The position numbers and the translations under genes were made by a program. A DNA stretch of 64,000 nt from Mycobacterium conspicuum (GTDB taxonomy: Bacteria > Actinomycetota > Actinomycetes > Mycobacteriales > Mycobacteriaceae). Below the pieces are notes generated by a model. It saw only the letters and a list, made by a program, of their open reading frames with translations, made no database searches and had not been told where the DNA came from. The stretch spans positions 2,666,001 through 2,730,000 of the forward strand of contig NZ_AP022613.1 of NCBI RefSeq assembly GCF_010730195.1, in the 5' to 3' direction. Shown piece after piece: positions 45,019 through 52,375 of this stretch (position 1 is the first letter of the stretch; each line of letters opens with the position of its first letter).

Positions 45019-45414
45019 ATGAAATTCAGCAATACATCCGCGCGCCGGCGAATGGCCGGGGTTGGTGCCGGCCTGCTGCTCGGCGGGCTGGCACTCGGTG
45101 TCGGCGCTCCGATGGCGGCCGCAGCACCCGATTGCAGTCCGGGCGGGGTGAACGCGACCGTCTCATCGGTCACCGGCGCGGCGCAGCAATACCTGGGCGC
45201 TCACCCGGGCGCCAACCAGGTAGTCACGGCGGCGTACGGACAACCGCGTCCGGCCGCGGCGGCCAGCTTGCGCAGCTACTTCACCGCGCACCCGCAGGAG
45301 TACAACGACCTGCGCGGGATCCTGGCTCCGATCGGGGACACCGAGCGCCAGTGCAATGTGACGGCGCTGTCGCCTGAGCTGGAGTCGGCTTACCACGAGT
45401 TCATGGCCGGCTGA
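45019..45414 (+). CDS. secreted haemophore-related protein
   Basis: A 131-aa exported protein. A twin-Arg-like basic start (ARRRMAGVG) and hydrophobic core end at AAAAP, leaving a mature domain of about 95 residues with two cysteines (APDCSPGG and RQCNVTA). This matches the mycobacterial haemophore family typified by Rv0203: small, helical and secreted. GAAGGAAA precedes the ATG. A role in haem scavenging is inferred from the family; the haem-binding residues cannot be confirmed by eye. A strong terminator follows. Confidence 0.8.
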   Translation: MKFSNTSARRRMAGVGAGLLLGGLALGVGAPMAAAAPDCSPGGVNATVSSVTGAAQQYLGAHPGANQVVTAAYGQPRPAAAASLRSYFTAHPQEYNDLRGILAPIGDTERQCNVTALSPELESAYHEFMAG

Positions 45415-45423
45415 TCCAATCGT

Positions 45424-45462
45424 CTGTGGCAGGCGTCTCGCACGGCGGGGCGCCTGCCACAG
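45424..45462. terminator. strong hairpin terminator
   Basis: A perfect 12-base stem (45424-45435 with 45451-45462) encloses a 15-base loop. It starts ten bases after the haemophore stop and lies before the stop of the convergent acidic-protein gene, so it can end both transcripts. Confidence 0.75.
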
Positions 45463-45484
45463 TCGTGAATCCGCTTGGTGCTCG

Positions 45485-45832
45485 TTACTTCTCGACGTTA
45501 TAGAACGAGTCGCCGTCCTCGGGGGCGCCGTCGATCTGACCGCTTGCGCGGCCGTGCGCGGCGACGTCGATGCGGTCCAGTTGTTCGTCGCTGACCACGT
45601 CGAGCGCACCGCCGGCATCGGAGTCGTGCGCATCGCGCGACGGTCCGTCGTCGTCCGCCCTGTCCGGGGTTTCCGCCGCCAATTTTTCGTCGAGCGACTC
45701 GCTCTCGCCGGCGTCGATCCACCGCTCGGGCGGATCGACCACCTCATCGCCGTCGTCGTTGCGCACCTCGTCGGAGTCCAGGCTCTCGCTCTGCTCCAAC
45801 ATGTCGTCACTATCGTCATTGTCGCTATCCAC
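45485..45832 (-). CDS. small acidic protein (DUF5709-like)
   Basis: A 115-aa, strongly acidic protein, probably disordered. The pattern DEVVDPPERWIDAG ... ESLDEKLAAETPD is the signature of the actinobacterial DUF5709 type. It starts with GTG 45832. A SigF-like promoter lies directly upstream on the same strand. Function unknown; the promoter suggests production under stress or in stationary phase. Confidence 0.72.
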   Translation of the reverse strand: MDSDNDDSDDMLEQSESLDSDEVRNDDGDEVVDPPERWIDAGESESLDEKLAAETPDRADDDGPSRDAHDSDAGGALDVVSDEQLDRIDVAAHGRASGQIDGAPEDGDSFYNVEK

Positions 45833-45842
45833 GAGTGGCCGA

Positions 45843-45868
45843 TTGCCCGCCCGGCCAGGTGTTAAAAC
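45843..45868 (-). promoter_or_regulatory. SigF-like promoter
   Basis: On the minus strand GTTT (45868-45865) is followed after 16 bases by GGGCAA (45848-45843). Both elements fit the GTTT-N16-GGGYAW form of SigF promoters. The DUF5709-like start codon is 11 bases past the -10, giving a very short leader. Confidence 0.55.
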
Positions 45869-45876
45869 GCTTACTG

Positions 45877-46725
45877 CTAAGCCGCGGTGGCTTCGACCAA
45901 CCAGCAGGCGGCTGTGTACTCGACGGAGTCTCCTACGATGAATGGTTGGTACGCCTCCCGCAGCGCGCTGATTACCTTGGTGCGGGTCTCGGCATCGACG
46001 CTCGGCAACGCCTTCGCGATCGGCCCAATCTGGGTCAGGTAGGGCAAGAGATCAACGATAGGCAGCGTGCATGTGACGTCGGCGGCTTTGACGCCGATCG
46101 CGCTCCAGCCGGCAGCGTCGAGGATCCTCCGGATGCGCTGTCGGTCGGCGAACGCAGCGGGTCCGGGTCTCCCGACCGCTCGCGGTTCAAGAGCTGGTAA
46201 TAATGTCCCGGCCACGCGCTCGGCAGTGTTCATGAAGGGGTTGTCGTCCGGATGACGCCAGCAGTAGAAAGCAAGCCGGCCTCCGCTACGGGTGGCGCAT
46301 CGCAGGTTGCCAAAAGCTGACACCGGATCGTCGAAAAACATCACGCCGAAACGAGACACGACGTGGTCGAAGCGCGCGTCATCAAATGAATGCGTCTGGG
46401 CGTCGGCGACGATGAATCCGACCGGCAATTGCCGCACGCGGGCGCGGTTTTGGGCGGTAGCGACCATTGGCTGGGAGATGTCGATCCCAGTGCAGCTGCC
46501 GTGCTCGCTCAAACGCTCCGCAATAGCCAACGTCGTGGCGCCGGTACCACAGCCGACATCGAGAACCCGCTGCCGCTCACCAGGTGTAACGCGAACACTA
46601 TCAGCAAGAAGATCCTCGAAAGGTTTGAACATCGCATCGAGAGTGTCCTGCAACGCAACCCATGCTGCGCCGTTGGGACCGTTCCACGCCTGCAGCTGTT
46701 GCGTATTGGCAGTGCTGGGCATCAT
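45877..46725 (-). CDS. class I SAM-dependent methyltransferase
   Basis: A 282-aa methyltransferase. Motif I reads VLDVGCGTGATTLA (about residues 54-67), followed by the acidic loop TGIDIS, motif FIVADAQTHSF and post-motif GGRLAFYCWR. The methyl acceptor is unknown. It is divergent from a MerR regulator with a perfect 18-base palindrome between them, so its expression is probably controlled by that regulator. Base composition around this pair looks slightly less GC-rich than the flanks (impression, not calculated). Confidence 0.87.
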   Translation of the reverse strand: MMPSTANTQQLQAWNGPNGAAWVALQDTLDAMFKPFEDLLADSVRVTPGERQRVLDVGCGTGATTLAIAERLSEHGSCTGIDISQPMVATAQNRARVRQLPVGFIVADAQTHSFDDARFDHVVSRFGVMFFDDPVSAFGNLRCATRSGGRLAFYCWRHPDDNPFMNTAERVAGTLLPALEPRAVGRPGPAAFADRQRIRRILDAAGWSAIGVKAADVTCTLPIVDLLPYLTQIGPIAKALPSVDAETRTKVISALREAYQPFIVGDSVEYTAACWLVEATAA

Positions 46726-46770
46726 GATCCTCTCCCTTGGTCACCATCTAAGTTAAGGAGGACTATCGCA

Positions 46771-46788
46771 GTTCAAGTCGACTTGAAC
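46771..46788. promoter_or_regulatory. 18-base perfect palindrome, likely MerR operator
   Basis: GTTCAAGTCGACTTGAAC is a perfect palindrome midway between the divergent methyltransferase (start 46725) and MerR gene (start 46803). MerR-family regulators usually bind such dyads between the -35 and -10 elements of the promoter they control. Confidence 0.65.
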
Positions 46789-46802
46789 GCAAGGGGAAAA
46801 GG

Positions 46803-47225
46803 GTGGATCTTATCGACATTTCAGAAGTCGCGCGCCGCTGCGACATGGCACCTTCAGCGTTGCGGTTCTACGAAGAGAAGCGATTGATTACTCCGGTTGG
46901 GCGACGTGGCCAACGCCGAGTCTTCGAACCGAAGGTCCTTGATCAACTGGCATTCATCAGCCTCGCACGGGCCGCTGGGTTCTCACTCGACGAGATCGCA
47001 ACTATGCTCTCACCGGGCGGAAAGATCCGAATTGATCGGTCGGCGCTGATTGCCCGAGCAGCCGAGATCGATGACACTGTCCGCAAGCTCGCAGCGATCA
47101 GCGACGGTCTCAAACACGCAGCAGCTTGCCGCGCCGCCAACCACTTCGAGTGCCCCACCTTTCGGCGCTATCTCGACCTTGCAAGGGCGGGTTCGTTGCA
47201 ACCCATACCGCGCAAACACCCGTAG
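46803..47225 (+). CDS. MerR-family transcriptional regulator
   Basis: A 140-aa regulator. The N-terminal winged HTH (DISEVARRCDMAPSALRFYEEKRLITPVGRRGQRRVF) is followed by a dimerization helix and a C-terminal loop with Cys109 and Cys117 (C-x7-C) before PTFRRYL. The Cys spacing equals that of the metal loop of CueR/ZntR, so a metal or thiol signal is possible (inference). It starts with GTG 46803. It probably autoregulates and controls the divergent methyltransferase through the palindrome at 46771-46788. Confidence 0.85.
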   Translation: MDLIDISEVARRCDMAPSALRFYEEKRLITPVGRRGQRRVFEPKVLDQLAFISLARAAGFSLDEIATMLSPGGKIRIDRSALIARAAEIDDTVRKLAAISDGLKHAAACRAANHFECPTFRRYLDLARAGSLQPIPRKHP

Positions 47226-47229
47226 CCGG

Positions 47230-48060
47230 TCAGGGCGCGGCAGGTCGATTGGTCCATTCCCGGTCGGATCGGCGCGACGAGCGGAACCATCCACCCGCGG
47301 CGCCCGTGCCGCCGTCGGTCGGGATCGTGTGACCGGTGACGAATGCCGACAGGTCTGAGGCCAAGAACAGGATGACGCTGGCCTGGTCTTCGGGCAGTCC
47401 CATCCGTCCGACCGGAACCCACTGCGGCCACTGCGCCTGCTCGTCGGCGGTCAACCACTGCGAGTAGGGCACCTGCAGCGATTCGGTGACATCGGGACCG
47501 ATGGCGTTGACCCGCACCCCGTCATGGCCGACCTGGACGGCCAGGCTGCGGGTGAAGTGGATGACGGCCGCTTTGAACGCGGCGTAGACCGGATCCTCGG
47601 GGTAGCCCCGCAGTCCCTCGACGGACGAGACGTTGACGATCGCCCCGGCGCGGCGGTCGAGCATCGCCGGCAGGAACGCGCGGGTGACGAGGAAGACGTG
47701 GTGCAGGTTCACCCGGTAGAGCTCGTCCCAGAGCTCGGGGTCGGTACTGGCAAAGCCGCCCGGATGGCGCACCCAGTGGCCGACGTTGTTGACCAGCACA
47801 TCCACCCTGCCGTATCGATCCAGCACCGATCGCGCCAACTGCGCCACCTGGTTGCCGTCGCGGACATCGGTGACGACCGCGAAGGCCGAACCGCCCGACC
47901 CGGTGATCTCCTCGGCGGTACGCCGCGCCAGCTGTTCGTCGATCTCGGCGATGACCACGTGCGCTCCGTGCTCGGCGAACAGCCGTGCCGTCGCCGCGCC
48001 GATGCCGCCACCTCCGCCCGTCACTACCGCAACCCGGTCGACCAACAGGGGTTCGATCAA
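47230..48060 (-). CDS. SDR-family oxidoreductase
   Basis: A 276-aa classical short-chain dehydrogenase. It has the cofactor motif TGGGGGIG, NNVG (variant of NNAG), a catalytic Ser in VNVSSVEG and the YAAFK motif at the catalytic Tyr-x3-Lys. An acidic residue after beta-2 (IAEIDE) suggests NAD(H) preference. TTG 48060 is chosen because GGGAGG lies five bases upstream and the frame beyond it is unlike SDR N-termini. It is divergent from the molybdoenzyme gene, with 85 bases between starts. The substrate is unknown. Confidence 0.86.
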   Translation of the reverse strand: MIEPLLVDRVAVVTGGGGGIGAATARLFAEHGAHVVIAEIDEQLARRTAEEITGSGGSAFAVVTDVRDGNQVAQLARSVLDRYGRVDVLVNNVGHWVRHPGGFASTDPELWDELYRVNLHHVFLVTRAFLPAMLDRRAGAIVNVSSVEGLRGYPEDPVYAAFKAAVIHFTRSLAVQVGHDGVRVNAIGPDVTESLQVPYSQWLTADEQAQWPQWVPVGRMGLPEDQASVILFLASDLSAFVTGHTIPTDGGTGAAGGWFRSSRRSDREWTNRPAAP

Positions 48061-48145
48061 CGCAACCTCCCGTTCCCGTTTCGTCGGTGTCCTGGTCGCA
48101 TTATGCCTACTTCCGATACGCGCGGTAGCGGAATATGGTGAGCGG

Positions 48146-50344
48146 ATGACGACGGTCGAAGACGGCAAACATCTGCGAACGTGCCCGCTGTGTGAGGCCA
48201 TGTGCGGTTTGGAGATTCACGTCGAGGACGGCCGCGTCGCCGGCATCCGTGGCAACCGCGACGACGTGTGGAGTCGCGGCCACCTATGCCCGAAGGGCGT
48301 CTCGCTGGGCGCGATACACGACGACCCGGATCGCATCCGCACCCCGCTCATCAAGGTCGACGGGCGCTGGCAGGAAGTCAGCTGGGACGCGGCGTTTCGC
48401 CGCTGCACCGAGTTGCTGACGCCGGTGATCGAAAAGTACGGGATCGGCGCGGTCACCGCTTACACCGGTAATCCACTGGCGCACTCGTTTTCGCTGGCCC
48501 GCTACGCGGGCGTGCTGATGGGCATGTCCGGAATGCCGGTCACCTATTCGCCCGGCACCGTCGACCAGTGGCCGAAAAACCTTTCGTCGCACCTGATGTA
48601 CGGCCTGTGGTGGAACTTCCCGGTGCCCGATATCGAGCGCACCGACCTGCTGGTCATCATGGGCGCCAACCCCGCCGCGTCGCAGGGTTCGCTGCTGGCC
48701 GCGCCCAACGTGATGGGCCTGATCGACGCGATCCGCAAGCGCGGCAAGGTGATCGTCATCGACCCGGTGCGTACCCAGACCGCCGCGCGTGCCGACGAGT
48801 GGCTGCCGATCGTGCCGGGCACCGACGCGGCGCTGCTGCTCGCCGTCGCGCACACCCTGTTCGCCGAGGACCTGGTCAATGCGGGTCCGCACGTCGACGG
48901 GGTCGACACCATGCGCCGGGTCGCCGCCGACTGGCCGCCGGAGCGGGTCAGCGCCGTCACCGGCATCGACGCCGAACGCATCCGAGGGCTGGCCCGAGAA
49001 CTCGCCGGGACGCAGAGATCGGTGGTATACGGGCGAATTGGGTTGTGCAATCAGGAGTTTGGCAGCCTGGCCAGCTGGCTGGTGGACGTGATCAACATTT
49101 TGACCGGCCACTTCGACACCCCCGGCGGAGCGATGTTCCCGCGGCCGGCGGCGTGGTCGATCACCACACAGCCGCTGCCCGGTCTGGAGGGCGGCGTCGC
49201 CGAATTCGGTCGCTGGCACACCCGGGTGCGCGGAGCCAAAGAGGTGCTTGGTCAGGCGCCGGTGTCGTGCATGGCCGAGGAGATCGCCACGCCCGGCGAC
49301 GGGCAGCTCAAGGCGCTGATCACGGTCGCGGGCAACCCGGTGCTGTCCACGCCCGGTGGCGACAAGCTCGACGAGGTGCTGCCGATGCTGGAAGCGATGA
49401 TCTCCGTTGACCTTTGGCTCAACGAAACGACGCGGCACGCCGACGTCATCCTGCCCGGACTGTCGCCGCTCGAACAGCCGCACCACGACGACCTCATCCT
49501 GCTATTCGCGATCCGCAGCATCGCGAACTACTCGGCGCCGGTGTTCGACCCCGGCGACCGCCCGCACGAGTGGGAGATCCTGATCCGGCTCACCGGCCTG
49601 TGCACCGGCACCCCGGCCGAAGACGTCGATGTCGCGGCGATCGACGACGGCTTCTTCGACTACCTGGCCTTCACCGCGGGCGTCGACGGCGCGGAAATCC
49701 GCGAGCTCTACGATGCGGGCGGGCCCGAGCGGATGCTGGACCTCACCTTGCGGACGGGGCCGTTCGGGGACCAGTACGGCAAGAATCCGGGTGGGCTCAC
49801 CCTGGACATGCTCAAGGCCAATCCGAACGGAATCGACTTCGGGCCGATGGTGCCGCAGTTGCCCGACCTGCTCGCCACGCCTGACAAGAAGATCCGGCTC
49901 GCCCCGCAATACCTGCTCGACGACCTGCCCCGGCTGGCCGCGCGCCTGGAGCGGCCGGCGGAGCCACTCGTCCTGGTCAGCCGCCGGCACCTGCGCTCGA
50001 ACAACACCTGGCTGCACAACGTCCCCGCGCTGATGAAGGGCAGGGACCGGTGCACGCTGCTGATCCACCCCGACGACGCGGCGCGCTGCGGTGTCGGTGA
50101 GGACGATGTCGTCACGGTGAAATCGGCGGCCGGCGAGATCAGGGTGCCCATCGAGATTACCGACGCGATCAAGCCGGGCGTGGTCTCGATGCCGCACGGC
50201 TGGGGTCACAACAAACCGGGCACCCGCATGTCGGTGGCCAACCGTTCACCCGGGGCCAACACCAATGCGCTCTCCCCGCCGGAATTCGTCGACGAACCGT
50301 CGGGCAACGGTGTGCTCAATGGGATCCCAGTAATCATCAGCTGA
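48146..50344 (+). CDS. molybdopterin oxidoreductase (FdhF/Rv0197-like)
   Basis: A 732-aa cytoplasmic enzyme of the DMSO-reductase/formate-dehydrogenase superfamily. An N-terminal [4Fe-4S] motif uses Cys13, Cys16, Cys20 and Cys48. The molybdopterin domains follow (IMGANPAASQG, VIDPVRTQTAARADEWLPIVPGTDAALLLA, LITVAGNPVLSTPGG), and the C-terminal dinucleotide-binding domain has RRHLRSNNTWLHN and MPHGWGHNKPGTRMSVANRS. No Tat signal or Sec/Cys ligand typical of formate dehydrogenase is evident near TGNPLAHSFS. It resembles the M. tuberculosis Rv0197 type, whose substrate is not established. ATG 48146 is the best start. Confidence 0.9.
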   Translation: MTTVEDGKHLRTCPLCEAMCGLEIHVEDGRVAGIRGNRDDVWSRGHLCPKGVSLGAIHDDPDRIRTPLIKVDGRWQEVSWDAAFRRCTELLTPVIEKYGIGAVTAYTGNPLAHSFSLARYAGVLMGMSGMPVTYSPGTVDQWPKNLSSHLMYGLWWNFPVPDIERTDLLVIMGANPAASQGSLLAAPNVMGLIDAIRKRGKVIVIDPVRTQTAARADEWLPIVPGTDAALLLAVAHTLFAEDLVNAGPHVDGVDTMRRVAADWPPERVSAVTGIDAERIRGLARELAGTQRSVVYGRIGLCNQEFGSLASWLVDVINILTGHFDTPGGAMFPRPAAWSITTQPLPGLEGGVAEFGRWHTRVRGAKEVLGQAPVSCMAEEIATPGDGQLKALITVAGNPVLSTPGGDKLDEVLPMLEAMISVDLWLNETTRHADVILPGLSPLEQPHHDDLILLFAIRSIANYSAPVFDPGDRPHEWEILIRLTGLCTGTPAEDVDVAAIDDGFFDYLAFTAGVDGAEIRELYDAGGPERMLDLTLRTGPFGDQYGKNPGGLTLDMLKANPNGIDFGPMVPQLPDLLATPDKKIRLAPQYLLDDLPRLAARLERPAEPLVLVSRRHLRSNNTWLHNVPALMKGRDRCTLLIHPDDAARCGVGEDDVVTVKSAAGEIRVPIEITDAIKPGVVSMPHGWGHNKPGTRMSVANRSPGANTNALSPPEFVDEPSGNGVLNGIPVIIS

Positions 50345-50395
50345 CGCTCGGAATCGCCCACGGGCCTCCGCCCAGCCGGCTAATGAGCCCCCTAA

Positions 50396-50433
50396 TGAGC
50401 CTTGGCGCAGATTTTGAGCCTTGGCGCAGATTT
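50396..50433 (+). repeat. 19-base tandem repeat, two perfect copies
   Basis: TGAGCCTTGGCGCAGATTT occurs twice head to tail. A degenerate third copy of the core (TTGACCCTTGGCG) lies at 50510-50522 inside the spacer of the SigF-like promoter. The repeats may be regulator sites for the hydrolase gene. Confidence 0.65.
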
Positions 50434-50504
50434 AACGACGGGAATACCCCTTTTTCGCGCCTAAAGACAGTGAGATTCGCAACTGTAATGCCGAGCTAAC
50501 GCGC

Positions 50505-50531
50505 GGTTTTTGACCCTTGGCGGCCGGGTAT
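50505..50531 (+). promoter_or_regulatory. SigF-like promoter, perfect match
   Basis: GGTTT (50505-50509), a 16-base spacer and GGGTAT (50526-50531). The predicted transcript starts near 50538, which excludes an in-frame GTG/ATG start at 50510 and favours ATG 50561 for the hydrolase. Confidence 0.7.
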
Positions 50532-50560
50532 CCGCGTTTACTTCAGAAAGTTGGAAGCCA

Positions 50561-51604
50561 ATGGTATTACAACACGATCGTCGTCGGACCTTTCCCCGCA
50601 AGGCGATGCAGCGCCGAATTCACCATCGGCACAGCCCGCAATCCGTCGCCGTTTCATGGGCCACTCGGTTGATCGTCAAGAATGCGGTGCGCGCCTGGAC
50701 GGTGCGGCCGAATCTGCCGTGGCCATGGGAACGCGTCGACGGTCTTGCCGGCCTCATGCCACGGTTTGGCTCGTCGGCCCACATCGAACCGGTACGGCTG
50801 GAAAACTGTTCTGCCGAATGGGTTCGCGCGGCGGGCGCCTCGTCGGACCGGGCGATCCTCTACCTTCACGGCGGAGCATTCCTTACCTGCGGACTCAACA
50901 CCCACCGTGCGCTCGTGACGCGCCTATCGCGGGCCGCTGATGCCGCCGTTCTGACGGTGGGATACCGCAAACTGCCGTCCCACCAGATAGCCCACGCGAT
51001 CGAAGACGGGGTAAGCGGATTGCGCTGGCTGCAACGGCACGGCTACGACGGGGACCGCATCGTGATAGCCGGTGACTCGGCGGGCGGTTACCTCGCGTTC
51101 ATGACCGCGCTCGTCGCCATCCGCGACCGTGTGTTGCGGCCGGCCGGAATCGCGACGGTCTCGCCCTTCACCGAGGCGGATCCGACCCGGAAACTGAAGC
51201 ACCGCAATGCCCGCAAGTGCTCCATGTTCACTCGTGGGGCGCTGTCGGTGTTCGCGCGCTATCTCAGTGAGGCTCATCTTTCGACGAGTGACGGTGATTC
51301 CTCGGCTCGTGTGGTCTCACCGGTTGACGCCGATCTGTCCGCGTTGCCGCCGGTCACTATTCATGTGAGCTCCGACGAGTTGTTGCTTCCGGACGCCGAA
51401 TTGATGGCGGAGCGTTTGGACGCCGCCGGAGTCCGCTGCGATCTGCACCTGTGGGACGGACAAATTCACGACTTCACGTTGGCGGCCGACATCTTGCCGG
51501 AGGCCAGACGCGCCATCCGGTACATCGGCGATTTCGTCAAGCAGGTCACCGGTGGTGACGGTCTGGATCGCAGTGGGACAGAGAAGCTGGCCACAGCGGG
51601 TTAA
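50561..51604 (+). CDS. alpha/beta hydrolase, HSL-family esterase
   Basis: A 347-aa hydrolase with oxyanion motif YLHGGAF, nucleophile GDSAGG, a catalytic Asp near SSDELLLPDAELMAERL, and His in GQIHDFTL. A basic N-terminus of about 40 residues precedes the core and is not a clear signal peptide. ATG 50561 is preferred because a SigF-like promoter overlaps the alternative start at 50510, and GGAAG lies upstream. The combination suggests a stress-induced lipase or esterase, perhaps of the LipR/LipN type; the substrate is unknown. Confidence 0.87.
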   Translation: MVLQHDRRRTFPRKAMQRRIHHRHSPQSVAVSWATRLIVKNAVRAWTVRPNLPWPWERVDGLAGLMPRFGSSAHIEPVRLENCSAEWVRAAGASSDRAILYLHGGAFLTCGLNTHRALVTRLSRAADAAVLTVGYRKLPSHQIAHAIEDGVSGLRWLQRHGYDGDRIVIAGDSAGGYLAFMTALVAIRDRVLRPAGIATVSPFTEADPTRKLKHRNARKCSMFTRGALSVFARYLSEAHLSTSDGDSSARVVSPVDADLSALPPVTIHVSSDELLLPDAELMAERLDAAGVRCDLHLWDGQIHDFTLAADILPEARRAIRYIGDFVKQVTGGDGLDRSGTEKLATAG

Positions 51605-51616
51605 TCGCTAGCAAGC

Positions 51617-51829
51617 CTAGGGGTCAGGTTCTTCGAATTCCGGGTCGATCGGAATCGGTTCCTGCTGTTCGTGCCAATCGGGGGCGGCTGCTTCCAGCGG
51701 CACATCACCGTCGGGCTGCCGAGATGACGGGTAGTCGTCGTCGGACGCCAAATCGGCGACCGGGCGCTGTTGCTCAACGGCGTCGGCGACCGGCACGTCA
51801 TCGGGTAACGCCTCGTCGCTGTTCTGCAT
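51617..51829 (-). CDS. small acidic protein, 70 aa
   Basis: An acidic, Pro-rich, probably unstructured protein (PDDVPVADAVEQQRPVADLA ... PIDPEFEEPDP). No family is recognised. It starts at ATG 51829, directly behind a SigF-like promoter, and is convergent with the esterase 12 bases away. It is similar in composition, but not clearly in sequence, to the DUF5709-like protein at 45485. Confidence 0.62.
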   Translation of the reverse strand: MQNSDEALPDDVPVADAVEQQRPVADLASDDDYPSSRQPDGDVPLEAAAPDWHEQQEPIPIDPEFEEPDP

Positions 51830-51839
51830 GGACAGCCGT

Positions 51840-51865
51840 CTACCCGCTGCGCCCCGATCAAAAAC
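51840..51865 (-). promoter_or_regulatory. SigF-like promoter
   Basis: On the minus strand GTTT (51865-51862) is followed after 16 bases by GGGTAG (51845-51840). One base of the -10 differs from GGGTAT. The start codon of the acidic 70-aa protein lies 11 bases beyond the -10. Confidence 0.55.
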
Positions 51866-51971
51866 AAGCGTCGCGAAACGCCAATCGCCCGAACGACTTC
51901 AGCGCAACCCTGACGCGCGCTGGCGAAATATGTAGGGGGATAAGAAGATTGGCGAAGCTAGGCCGGTCGCG

Positions 51972-52136
51972 TCACGCGCCCTTGCGGTCCACCAAGTCGG
52001 CGGCAGCGCGCATCCGATCCGACAGTTGGAGCAGGTTGTGCTCGCCCACCCCGTCGGGCAGCGTGTAGGCAAGCTGCCGCACCTCCACGGCGTAGTTGCG
52101 CAATTCCTGGCGAAGCAGCGTCTCAACGGTGTGCAT
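51972..52136 (-). CDS. small helical protein, 54 aa
   Basis: ATG 52136, preceded by AGGGACA, opens a frame of 54 codons: MHTVETLLRQELRNYAVEV, then RQLAYTLPDGVGEHNLLQ and LSDRMRAAADLVDRKGA. It looks amphipathic-helical and protein-like, with an even residue mix. No function is known to me. It is divergent from the FHA-ABC gene, with 239 bases between the starts. Confidence 0.6.
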   Translation of the reverse strand: MHTVETLLRQELRNYAVEVRQLAYTLPDGVGEHNLLQLSDRMRAAADLVDRKGA

Positions 52137-52375
52137 GGCTTGTCCCTGTGCGAGTGGGCTGTCCGGAACGGCGGCGGTGCGACCGGCTCATTCAACGCTA
52201 CGCAGTCCGTTGCCCGTGCGCGAGGTTGCCGAAGGGTTTTTACGGGAGGTTGACAGATCCTTTACAGTCCGGACCCCTAGAAACAACCACGAAGTCCCGC
52301 TCGCCCGGCGGCGGCGCTAAACCGTGTCGTCGACTTGCTCGGCAGGCGGCCGCATTCCCGATACAGTTGGTGCCC

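Noticed and set aside
51899..52195. Minus-strand 98-codon frame overlapping the 54-aa gene
   Set aside because: Cys/Arg/Pro/Trp-rich shadow composition. The neighbouring frame with MHTVETLLRQ is far more protein-like and has a ribosome site.
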